A DNA stretch of 64,000 nucleotides from Oikopleura dioica. Taxonomy: Eukaryota; Chordata; Appendicularia; Copelata; Oikopleuridae. Shown here in pieces: positions 46,846 through 57,298 of the stretch (the stretch's first letter is position 1; each line of letters starts with the position of its first letter). The notes under the pieces were generated by a model. The model was given only the letters and a program-made list of their open reading frames with translations. It was not told where the DNA came from and searched no databases. The stretch covers positions 5,580,001 to 5,644,000 of the forward strand of contig OU015569.1 in the NCBI GenBank assembly GCA_907165135.1, given 5' to 3'. A program made the position numbers and the translations under genes.

Positions 46846-49244
46846 ATGAGTAGCAGGGAGAAGTCCACGCCGATTCAGACGCCGACAATTTACTCGGAAA
46901 TAGACGATGAAAAGTCAGACTCTGTTTTGATGTCGTCGCAGTCAGAAGCTTCTTCGGTCCGTTCAGGTGCTATAAATGTATTATCTTCCGCTTTCTAAAA
47001 GAGAGAAGTGACTCCGAAAACTTCGCTGGATCAGTCGCTTAGGACTATTCCTCAGGACTCCTTCGTGACGGACGGGAGAAGCAGGACAAAGTGGGACAAG
47101 AAAAATGAAAACGAAAACCTTTTGAAGAACGACGCATCGAACGCTACGACATCCGCTCTTGCTAATCTGGGCGAGTCGTTGTCCTCTTTTGCAACTCGAG
47201 TATTTTTGCAGATGTCACCATCAGAATAGGATCAAGCTTTAAACGCTTAATAAATTTCCCGCAGGAAATTTTCATTCCTATCTGATTTTCGAGCTTGAAT
47301 TCAGGCTCACAGACGTTCGATGCACACCGGTAATTTTACGGTTAATTTTACTCCTTTCAGTTCTGATTATTTTTCAAGGATTGTTCTTGCCTCGCAAAGC
47401 TCAACATTTCGTAACATGCCATGTTTTCGATTCATAATCCATCATATATGTTGATATGCAAATCGAAAACAACTTACAGCTTATCGAACGTCCTCTCAAT
47501 AAACGTGGCAAAATCGACATAGACATGGAGGTGTCTTCACATGACGCGGCAAAAGGTGAATCCCTTTCGAATTTAGAAAATAACAGAATTTGCGAAGAAT
47601 TCCCTAATCTGCTCAAGTACATGTACGGAGGAGGGCTCACGTTGAATCGCAGCAGTGCTCCCGGACTATTGGGATCAGGCTAGAAAATATTCTTGAAAAA
47701 GAAAGAGAATTTAATCGTCACGAAAAAAGTATTGATACAGCCTCTGAAAAGACACTTGCCGTCAAACTCGATATTACTTCAATCAAATCACTTTGCGACA
47801 GGTTAATACTGGACCTCATTGAAGATGCAGATTTGAACGATGCTCTCAAGGTGATATAAATGTCGTTAAATTAGTTCTATCAAGAACTTAGTGGCTTGAG
47901 TTCTCCGCAAAAAACGGCCTCGATGATCTTGCCATTAAATGTGTCGACGGAGTTATTGCCGACTTTTGTCAAGATATGATGTCTTCTTCTGGAACTGATA
48001 AGCTTTCAAAACAGGCGATGGTTCAATTGCTCAGATCGTCTACTCTTCTTGTTCCCTCTGAGTGGTTCGTTTTTCAGGAAAATTTGAAAAAGAGACTAAT
48101 TTTTATTCTTCTTTTGAAAGTTTCAAAACCCTACGTAGATGACTGAAAAATGGCTCTTAGAACAAGAGAAAACTTCCGACGACATTCTTTCAAAAAGGAA
48201 TCAAACACTTTAAAAACTCGATTCGGGGACAACGAAAGATTCCATTGAATAGCTATTGACGATGTTCTTGATCAGATTCGTTTCTATCAAATGTCTGGCA
48301 AAGAGCTGCTTCAAGTTGAAGAATCGGTACTCGGCAGTCGCTATTCGACAACCGTCCAAGTGTACCTAAACCAAGCATATCGCTACCAGATAATTGCCTC
48401 GGCCCGACCTCCAGACAGCTGTCCGACCTGCCAACCACGTGACTACACAGGCTCTTGCGTTTATGAATTATTTTATATCTTATGTAAAGTACTAGAAGCA
48501 GTCTAGACGTTTTGGACATTTGCGAGCCTAAACAGACACTTGCACTCAATTATTCTACCACCCCCGTTCAAGGGCAAAGAAATGGATTTCATCAGATGCA
48601 AAACTAGTTCAATCAACTTTTCCATTTCTTATTGAAAGCGGCAGAATCAGTCCAGAGCAGTTGCGGGAAATGGGAAGTTACACCAAGAAAATATTATGAC
48701 ACTCTCAACGTAGTTGTGGTCTTGAAATCCAGGTCTGGTTCTGACACTTTTCCGATTTTTCGCACAGAAAGCAGAATTCCTGAAATCACAAAATAGTGGC
48801 GAACCAAACATTTGAATCGGATGGGATGCACGCGTTTGGATATCTATTGTTATTTTCGATAGAGTGGGACGCCCTGCAATGCGACTCAGGCCGGTCCTTT
48901 CTAATAAAAAAAAGCTAAGAGTCAAATTCTTCGGGCTCAGCCGTAAACAACTTTTCTTTGTGATATACGATAGGACCCTAAAAATAAAGGCGCCGCCCGT
49001 TTCAAATTCGAGATCCTCTGCGTAGTATGTCGGTGAGTAGAAAGGAATAAAAGCAACTTATTGGAGTGAACGTGTTCTTCAGACAACTCTCGACGCGGAG
49101 CTTTTCGCCATCGACAACATTTTAAATCAGGATGATTATCAAGCGGCAATCACGCATACTGGCTCCAACGGACTGCAAATTGGGATGATACTTCGCATAG
49201 AACCCCTTTCCTTTGAAGGAACGGGCCGTGAAGTTTTCGTCTAG
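46846..49244 (+). CDS. BTB/BACK-domain protein, many irregular introns
   Basis: Reconstructed from short exons starting 46846-46966 and 47006-47229, through 47305-47329, 47379-47422, 47480 to about 47553, 47752 to about 47850, about 47890-48077, 48139-48196 and 48253 to about 48440, with a last exon ending at 49244. The BTB fold shows FADVTIRIG|SQTFDAHR|IVLASQSSTFRNM and FPNLLKYMYGGGLTL. The BACK domain shows KSLCDRLILDLIEDADL, WLEFSAKNGLDDLAIKC and EWFVF|MTEKWLLEQEK. Four introns start GA or GG. The layout resembles BTBD17-type proteins. A missing T near 47203-47207 breaks the frame just before FADVTI, and the junction at 47422/47480 does not close in frame with its GT donor. The segment after 48440 is uncertain. 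Confidence 0.65.
47230..47304 (+). other. GA-AG intron inside the BTB fold
   Basis: 75 nt, start GATCAAGCT, end GAGCTTGAATTCAG. TCAAGCT (47232-47238) is complementary to AGCTTGA (47292-47298). Removal joins DVTIRIG to SQTFDAHR, the expected BTB strand order. Confidence 0.75.
47672..47751 (+). other. GG-AG intron in the BTB/BACK gene
   Basis: 80 nt, start GGATCAGGCT, end CTCTGAAAAG. AGGCT and AGCCT near the ends are complementary, and TCAG..GCT pairs if a two-base bulge is allowed. Removal joins SSAPGLL to TLAVKLDITSIKSL in frame. Confidence 0.55.
48078..48138 (+). other. GA-AG intron in the BACK domain
   Basis: 61 nt, start GAAAATTTGAAA, end CTACGTAG. TTTGAAA (48083-48089) is complementary to TTTCAAA (48121-48127). 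Removal joins SEWFVFQ to MTEKWLLEQEK in frame. Confidence 0.6.
48197..48252 (+). other. GG-AG intron in the BTB/BACK gene
   Basis: 56 nt, start GGAATC (48197-48202), with the complement GATTCC at 48238-48243 near the end. Removal joins DDILSK to IDDVLDQIRFY in frame. Confidence 0.55.
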
Positions 49245-49846
49245 TAGATTATACTCGATCTTATCAGTTACTTTGATAATCAGCCCGTCCAAAGAACCGA
49301 GCTAAAATTATTCGATATCTGCCAATTAATAAATTCATTTTTACTTTCCGACGTCTGGTATTGGCAGTGTTCTCAATAGCCAGCACATATTATCGATACA
49401 GTTTTAAACTAATTAAAACGGACTCCGCTTTACCCTTGAAAAGACTCAGCATAATTCAAAGCGAGCTAATATATCCTGCTGATTTCTTCCACCGGTCTTT
49501 CTTTGCTCAGCCACCATTATCAGGTTTACATTTGAATTAGAGCCGCCTCTATCTATGCTGTGTCGCAGATTAAGCAAGTGACAAGTGCAGGTTTAGAGGC
49601 AATGTGTGCTCATATTCTGTGTTTACTGATCGTGAATCGCGCGCCTTAAAATATTTTGCTCTAGTGGTTCGCTGCAGCTTTAGAGATAGAATAATGTAAT
49701 CGACAGTTTAAAAGCCTTTCTGTGAATGAGCGCAGTTATTGGGAAAAGGGCAATTTGCTGGTCTTTTACGCCATCTAGAGACGTTTCACACTCAAAGAAT
49801 TCTTTCACACTTATCTTTTCTGTCGTCTGAGACTTGAGAGGTTAAA
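49245..49846. other. intergenic, no gene seen
   Basis: 602 bp, no recognised coding or RNA gene. Confidence 0.45.
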
Positions 49847-51943
49847 ATGGAGACAGGTATTTACCAGAAAATAGAAGATAATCGAGTACTTTTTATGTCG
49901 AAAATTATTCTCAAAGTATGGTTTGTGTCCCTTGGGCACATAGCCGACATAATATATCATTAATAGAATTGAGTTTGCGATCATTATCAATATCCAAACT
50001 CTCTTTTTATACTTTTTAATTTAGAGAATCCGAAAAGTTTTCGTTTTATGATTGTCACAGGAAAAGTTTTATCTTTGAATCTTCACTTGCTGATTACTAA
50101 GAAAGAACTTGAGCAAGAAATCACACTCCTTGTGATTGGAATTATTATCAACCTGTCTATTCTGGATTTTCTCTTCGGCATAACAGGCAGGATACGATTG
50201 CACTTGAATAGACGAGCATTCAGTTGGATAAAGAAATCGTGAAAAGAACTTTCTCGGAAGCGGTTAAAAGCAGATCCAATTCGCAACGAAAGTCACGTGA
50301 TATTATTTTTGAAGAATTTGGCTGTGGCCGACTCGCTCTTTATCATTGCGATGTTGTTTAGGAATGGGTGAAAATTGAGAAAAAATTGTTATTACCGGAG
50401 CTTTTTCACTCATTCCTAGAACGTTCAAAAGTTGGAGTTTAGGCGTTACGTTTTGCAAAGCAATTACTAGCATCGATGTAGGCTGGTGTTCTCCATATCA
50501 ATACAAAATATAGAAAACGTGGGAAAACGCACGAAAGCCTTTCAAACGATATCGATATTTTTCGTTGGAATAATCGCTACTGACCGGTTGGTGCGCACGA
50601 CAAGGCTGCTCCCTATGAACACGCCGTTCATCTACAGAATGCGGAGAATTGTCGCAGGCTTTGTTTGGTTACTGTTGCTCTGTGGCAAAGTGTTTCAAAC
50701 TTTTTACAATTGGTAGTATTGAGTATGAGTTGAAACGCGCGAAGTTCTTCCTTCATTTGGCAAATCACTGATGTTCGCGAAGACCGCGAGGGCCAGTTGG
50801 CTGGAACTGATGTGAATAAAACAGGTCTGCACTGCGGACTATATTTCGACATGTGGGCCAACGCGACTGAAAGATATGAGCAGTTTCAAGCGAGTGGAAT
50901 AAATGATACGAAGGAACAAATTGTCCGTGAGATTGAGCAAGAAGGAAGACGTAAATTTATGTGGACAATGCTCATTGTTGGCTTGATTGAAAGAAGTTCG
51001 CAATATTCTCAAAATATCTGCTAGGAATTCCCGTTTTTTTTTTCAAATTGAGAGCTCCTAAAAGGGCCGGGACTGTGGTTCACGATTTGTTACACAAAAA
51101 TTGGATACGATATTCGCCGCCACTCTTTGAAGAGTACTCGCACTTCAACTCATAAACTGGTCAACAACACTATTCAGGTGTCTTCTTCGATAATGCTTTA
51201 TAGATATTAATTTGGTAGAACATGACAACAATTGTCGCTGCGTTTTTATTCACGTGGACTCCTTTCTATACGATCCGGTTAGGTCAGAGTGACAAAAACC
51301 AAAATGAATTTACTATTTATAAGTATACCATGCATGATATATTCCGCGTAATTGTAAAACTCTGTCTCAGCGTATGAGTACGATCAGCACAGCATCGATG
51401 GGCCCTTAGAGATCATCTACGAAGCTGCCTTTAAGATAACGTGAGTCACAAGCTTCAATCATATTCGTCAATGAAAAATTCATAGGGAGCTTCTTGCGGC
51501 AACGAATATGATTGTTATAAATCCAGTACTGTCGTTAGTGAATGACTCCAGATTGCGCGAAAAATTTCTGCATAGACACAAAAGTACCTATGGCAAGGTT
51601 GAATCTCATATTTCATTTTCCTCTGTTATTAACGTGCAAAACCTCCACAGAACTGTAAAGAAGATTTTCGTCAGAAATGGCACTGTAAGTTCTGTAGACA
51701 TTTAGCGCTCTGTTTTTTGACTGTTGCTTTGATCAAAGTTGAGCTCTCTTTAAGAAGGGCTCATTTTAATGACTGCATACCGGAAAGATATCATTAGTTA
51801 GCCCTGATTAGACTGTGAACACGATTGATGACTCGCTACACGGATCGCCAGATAATGTACGCTCTGAAGTGACAAACAATACACTTTTATCGGAACCCAC
51901 GCCCCAAGAAGTCTCGACCAAGCTCATTCTCGTTCCAAAATAA
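49847..51943 (+). CDS. rhodopsin-type G-protein-coupled receptor
   Basis: Seven-helix receptor assembled from many small exons; several junctions are irregular, so only landmarks are firm. Short first exon at 49847 (MET). TM1 ITLLVIGIIINLSIL near 50120. TM2 FLKNLAVADSLFIIAML ending 50361. TM3 FCKAITSIDVAFQTISIFF followed by the DRY-equivalent ATDRLVR near 50580. TM4 VAGFVWLLLLC. A long second extracellular loop with NKTG and NAT sites and HCGLYF. TM5 LWFTICYTKIGYDIRR. TM6 VAAFLFTWTPFYTIRL. TM7 with the NPxxY-equivalent MIVINPVLSLVND near 51520. A Ser/Thr-rich tail ends KLILVPK at 51943. The DRL/NPVL variants fit peptide-type receptors, but the ligand cannot be inferred. At least one intron (50362-50419) starts GA. 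Confidence 0.8.
50362..50419 (+). other. GA-AG intron with a 13-nt terminal inverted repeat
   Basis: 58 nt between TM2 (AMLF) and TM3 (TFKSWSLGVTFC). It starts GAATGGGTGAAAA (50362-50374), and TTTTCACTCATTC (50403-50415) pairs with it at 12 of 13 positions, four bases before the end. This is the longest end-to-end complementarity seen. Confidence 0.75.
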
Positions 51944-52480
51944 TCTACAATGCTACATCTTTGCGATACTGGGCGCGGCAGATGCGCCAACTGAGTCAGT
52001 GACTTTGTTCTGCCATTTGTCGAGACTTTCTTCAAAATAAAACTACACATAGTTTAGGATCTGTTTTCTCGTTGCAGCTTCTCCCGATCACTCAAAGATT
52101 AAGACATTGATCGATCATCTGCAGCGGAGGTGGAGCTTCGCTCCGAGGGCATGTCAGCAATGTCTCTAGAATTAAGCAATTACAGTCGTATAATGGGTAG
52201 TAACAGTGCGTTTGTCGTGACTTGGACGATTAAAAATGTGTAAAGAGTCTTCTCTGAGTTGTTTCATGCAAAGCAATGCTGTTTTGGCCGGTGAAGACGA
52301 TCAAGACCATGTTCGTGTTTATCTGCTGTCTGTGAGTCGAGGCGAAATATGGTGTCCCCTCGACTCCACCAAAAGCCACTTACTCGTGGACCGGCACACT
52401 TGACTCTTTAATTTTTAAGTTTTTAATAATTACGCTCGAAATTCCACAATTATTTTAAACAAGAGACTTTTGAATCCACA
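51944..52480. other. intergenic, no gene seen
   Basis: 537 bp between the GPCR and the Maf-type gene, same orientation. Nothing recognised. Confidence 0.45.
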
Positions 52481-53275
52481 ATGAACGGGAACGAGGGTGG
52501 ACATTACAGATCCTTGTCGGCTTTTGTGGGATTAGAGAACCACCTCCAGTCATTTGACATGGTAAGAGAAAGTTGGAATGCGCACAAGATTAAAATGATT
52601 CGAGACACCGATGAGTACTTTCTTTCAAAACCTGGGCGATCGAACTTGGGGAGCAAATACATTGGGCAATGTTGGCGGCGGCAATTCAGCTGTGCTCGGC
52701 GGCACGTCTGTCTCACATGCTCCTTCTTCTTTCAGCGAGGCACATAGTCCCTTAGGATCAACGGGAGGCTTTTCTATGGACGACTTCAGTAGCCACTTTG
52801 GTCAAGATGGATCTCTGCCTGCAAGTGTGACTCTGAGCCCACAGTTCAAAACAAGGGTAAACCAGATTCTCACTCAAGTTGGGCTAAACGAGCAAATGCT
52901 GAAAACAAAACCTGTCAAGGAACTGAACAACGTCTTGCGAAATTGCCCGTGAGTTTTTATTTTTTGTTCTATTTCGAGAGGAAGATAACCTCTTTGACCT
53001 AGATATTTGGGCAAGAACGAAATTAAACTTATAAAAGCACGTCGTCGAACTCTAAAGAATCGAGGATACGCGTACAACTGCAGGATAAAAGTAAGTTAAA
53101 TTGAAAAAATGAGACTCAAGCGAGGTCGTAGAGAAACGTGGAGCAGCGAAAACGGCAAAGCCGTCTTCAAATTATCGAAAGTGAAAACGAAGAATTAAGA
53201 AATCGAGTGATGGACCTAGAGGAAGCGCTTGAAATTGATAATATCGGCAGTAAACAAATAGAAAAAAGTTCTTAA
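52481..53275 (+). CDS. Maf-family bZIP transcription factor
   Basis: Exons: 52481-52561, 52605-52948, 53003-53090, 53132-53275, all GT-AG. The N-terminal half is Gly/Ser/Thr/Asn-rich, activation-domain-like. The C-terminal half has the Maf extended homology region (VKELNNVLRNCPYLGKNEIK), the basic region ARRRTLKNRGYAYNCRIK, in which RRTLKNRGYA is diagnostic of Maf, and a leucine zipper starting LQIIESENEELRNRVMDLEE. It should bind MARE-type sites as a dimer. The presence of an N-terminal region of about 130 residues argues for the large-Maf side, but the acidic domain is short. Which vertebrate Maf it corresponds to cannot be told by eye. Confidence 0.93.
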
Positions 53276-54060
53276 TTATCAAACGAAAAAAAGGAGAAGC
53301 TGAAAGTCGAGCAATGCCGTAAGTGCTGCTCAACATAAATCAAGCTGCCCGCCTTTCAATTGCAAATTTCGAAATGCAGGATCACGTGCACACCACCACG
53401 CGACCGACACACACAGCCGCTTCGACACTCATGCTTGCAACTTTTCTAGTAACCGCAAAACAAGGTTCTATGTTTTCGCATCTAGCAGGAAGTATTCTGA
53501 AACTTGCGAAAACGAATTTACTGCGCTTCTCATGTTCTTTTTACTTACAACTCTAACTCAATGAATAACCAGACTCACTCTATCACTAGAATAACACTGA
53601 TAAAGACAGCGGGAAAAAACTTGATTTGTCAAAGATGAAAATGAATATAAAAAATATCTTCTGGTGAAAATAAACTTTTGATGAAGTTTATTTATGTTGA
53701 AAAATAAATCAGCTTTGATAACAACGAAGAAAACGACGAAATAATAAGTTCTGATAAGCTCATAAGACGTTTTTATATGAATTGAATGACTTTATTTGCT
53801 AGCTTGCTGTTTTTCTCATTCCTAAGAAGTTATCAGTATGCTGCTGAATCACGACAATTAAAATTGTCTTCTCATTATTTTCTTGATGTGTTGAGGGCGC
53901 GAGGGAGCCCAGCGCAAATGACGCTTTCAAACTCATCAAAAAAGACGAAGACGAGAATCAAACTCCAGCTGATTCCTACTAGGAACAAAGTCATACAAGA
54001 TATTCGGAACTAGCATAGAAGCTAAAGACGCTTATTTTTTCTGTAAACTAAGTGGAGAAG
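53276..54060. other. intergenic, no gene seen
   Basis: 785 bp, AT-rich in the second half, nothing recognised. Confidence 0.4.
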
Positions 54061-56402
54061 ATGGACTTCAGAGAAAAAGTAAAAAACGTCATCAATAAGT
54101 CGCGACTCATAAAAGCATTTTCCACGAGACTGAAGACACAAGAGGAAACACGAAAACATCCGCTCACTCGCTCACAATCCGGTGAGTTTAGGAACCTTAA
54201 CTTGAAATGAATCATGAAAAATCTGTACTTTCAAATAATTCTGGTATAGTATTTGGGAGAACCAGTGACAAAATATTTTGGTTCCTACCTAATGATGAAT
54301 GAAAATGGCATTCTCGGGACCAAATCCTGACCTCCTTGTTTCTTGTGCTTATCTGAAAGCCCATGATCTAAGGAGTCGAATGGTATATAACTTAGGGTCT
54401 TAGTCATAGATAATGACGTCATTTTGGTCGAAATAAGGGCCTTATGGGGGAAACCTATGTAGTGCCATAACTTTTTATTGGACTTATTAGTTACGTTGAT
54501 TTTGGGCTCATTCGATAGAGGAACTCAAGATCTAGGTCGGGAGCTATAAACCATGGTTAACCGACCGGTTTCAAAATTTTGACCACGTGGTTTACCGGGT
54601 GGTTGACCGCGATTTTCCCCTCCCGACCTAGATCTCGAGCTGCTCTTTCTAATGAGCCCAAGATAAATATACTTTTATAAGCTCATTTAAAAATTAGAGC
54701 ACTACATAGGTTTTGACCAAAATAGGTAGCCCTATGACGTCATAGTTGATGACTAACACCCCTTACCTATACCATTCGACTCCCCAGATCACGGGCTTTA
54801 AAATAAGCACAAGAAACATGAGGGTCAGGTTTTGGTCCCGAGAATGTCATTTTCATTAATCTAATGTTTGAGAGGAGGCTTTTGTTATACCGTGTTAGTA
54901 TGTTATATAAGCTTCAGTATGCTTCAAATTTTAAACAATTAAACGTAGGATAAGACGAAAAACAGGTCCACTTGAAGAGGCTTACGCTGAATTTCGTATC
55001 TAACCTATTTTCTGCAATTGATAACGATTGCATCGGGCGATAAGAACATGTCCTTTTTGACAGGCCTCGTGTCCACGAATAGATGATCTCGAGAGGGAAA
55101 CTATTCTTCGCAGTGTCCAGCTATTTATCTCGACTTTGAAGAACGGGCGTTTTTGATTGAGTACCACTACTTGGCCTTCGCCTTGGAGCCTCCGTCAAGT
55201 GGTCGGCCTCAGAATTTAGCGATGAAACACATTTCTTTTCGAGTAAATGATTAATTAAGCACGTCTGAGCTCGGAAAGGCTTCCACGAAGACATCGTCCA
55301 GGTTTAAACCTGCCAAGCACTGAATCTAACGACTTTCAAAGAGCAGTCACTGCTATCCACTTAGGAAATGGGCTACTGAACGTTCTTCAAAAACACAACT
55401 AAAAACTTCTCCCTTAGTACCCTTAATAGGATCCGTTGTCCAGCTCAGACGCGTTTTGCAGGTAAGTCTAGCTGCTAGACTCTAGCATCATCTACGAATA
55501 TATTATTAGATGAAGTGAATCTTTAAAACCATCCATAGTATAACGAACTCTCCGATAAAACCCATCGCTTCGCTATAAATGGTTATGACGAACTCGGGAG
55601 AACATTGGCCATTCATTTTGCCCAGAAATGTCCACGGTAATTCAGGAAAAACGTCAATAAGTGACAATCCTTCATATTAACATATTTATATTGATGCTGA
55701 CTGTCAACTAGGAAAAATGCACTGCAAATGATAGAAGTGCTCTCGGAATTCAGCGTCGACTTTGACTTGGGCACGAAGTCGGAAGGAGTCACGGTAAACC
55801 ACTCTCGAAAACAAGTTGATGAGTTTTAGCCGCTCATGCTCGCTGCACAGCGCTTCGACCTCGACGTCTTTATTCCTGCAATTTTGGCAGCAGGAGCCGA
55901 TCCAACTATCTGCGACTACAACGTACGTAGAACAAACATGACCAACTCTGAATAACAACTTTGATTTTCAGGGAGAGACAGTTCTGCATTGGTTAGAAGC
56001 CGGGGGAATCGAAGACGAGCAGGAACAGTTCGAGAAAAAGAGGAGTTCAATTCGTCGAGTGCTAATAAATTCCGGCGCAAAACCGACGACAAAAAATTCC
56101 AAAGGCATCACTTCTGGAGATATAAGAGCCAAATGGCCTAAGCGTCCAGTTCTCTACGACTTCAGCTGTGACGAACAAAGTGATGAAGGTTCATCGTCAA
56201 AGGTCTAGCTCTCGTCACACGTTTTTTAGAGGACTACATCGGCACACTCAAACGGAGGAAGAATCATTCTGAAACAGGGTCAACGGGTGTTCCCGGTCCA
56301 TCCCTGCTCGGCCAACAAAGCGAGCAACAATTCCACGGAGTAATATATGACGAGCTCGATTATTACATGACGCGGTTACAAGAAGAAATCGGCCTTTTTT
56401 GA
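54061..56402 (+). CDS. ankyrin-repeat protein (5' exons uncertain)
   Basis: Firm exons: 55539-55636, 55712-55793, 55830-55922, 55972-56188, 56230-56402, phases consistent, GT-AG. They encode ankyrin repeats: GYDELGRTLAIHFAQKC, then SEGVTPLMLAAQRFDLDVF, AILAAGADPTICDYNGETVL and HWLEAGG, RRVLINSGAKPTTKNSKG. A polar tail ending in TRLQEEIGLF follows. Upstream, an in-frame segment ending VVQLRRVLQ precedes 55481. A possible first exon, 54061-54181 (MDFREKVKNVINKSRLIKAF), is separated from it by a foldback repeat. It could instead belong to another gene. The tail resembles no family I know. Ankyrin proteins of the NF-kB-inhibitor or similar type are possible but unproven. Confidence 0.7.
54270..54866. 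repeat. foldback (long inverted-repeat) element
   Basis: Two arms, about 54270-54545 and 54620-54866, are diverged reverse complements. Shared blocks include GGCATTCTCGGGACCAAA, TGTTTCTTGTGCTTAT, GAGTCGAATGGTATA, ATGACGTCAT, AACCTATGTAGTGC and GATCTAGGTCGGGAG. The centre is itself rich in short palindromes around CCATGG and CACGTG. No target duplication or clear outer limit could be fixed. MITE-like in appearance. Confidence 0.8.
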
Positions 56403-57298
56403 CACTCAATTTGCGCCCTATTTCCTTTCAAACAAACATGAGCACTACAAAAAGTGATAAGCAGTTTTTGGCCCTCGTGATTTTAATGAAAATAAAGTGA
56501 ACTTTGCCACATAATACCTTGGTAGATGAAGTGATCCTGGATAGTATTACTAATACTGAATAAGTCAAGCTTAGTCTGGAACTGGATCGAGGATAGAAAG
56601 TTACCGTTCATATTTGTGAGATAGACTACGAAGTCCTTTTCGGGATAGCCTACCCAGATTTTCCTTCATAGAAGTTCCAGGAGAGATAGATTAAGGACTT
56701 TTCAGCTGACAACTTGGGAGAGCAGTGTTCCGCTCTGTCAGATGCTAAAGGTAGAATGGTTGTCTCTAATTGCTTCGACGAGATCGCCGATCGAAACTAA
56801 AAAGTTTTTAGTAAAAACGGTTACCCGAAGAAAAGTTACACTTCTCGAGTCTTGCTAGAGTTATTTTTTTTTGGAAAAGTTGGCTCTATCGTGGGTTCCA
56901 GCGAAGATGATAAAGGCGAGATCACCTTTGTTCACATTATTGTAGAATCCGCAGTCATTTCCACAGAGAAAAACAATTAGTGCCATCGAAAAAAGCATAT
57001 TCTATTTAGTGTAAGTATAAAGTTTCAGAAGAGTATCTTGACGAGGAGGGCATTTCGACAAAAAATGTCGAATTAGACTCGTGGGGTTACGCGCTCCGGT
57101 TCGACTCGTGGAGTTGAGAAACTTGGGTTTTCCAGAAATAGGTGGAGCGCCCCGACGTAGGTTTGAAAAAGAGAAAAGTTCTCGGAAATTTCCGTCAAGT
57201 GACTAAGAAGTTGTCCAATAAGCATCCAGAGTCACTTCTAGACATTCCCATTTCTCACTCGAAGCGAAAGAGCTCGATCATTCCAGTCTGAAAGAGAG
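56403..57298. other. intergenic, no gene seen
   Basis: 896 bp, no recognised coding or RNA gene. Confidence 0.4.
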
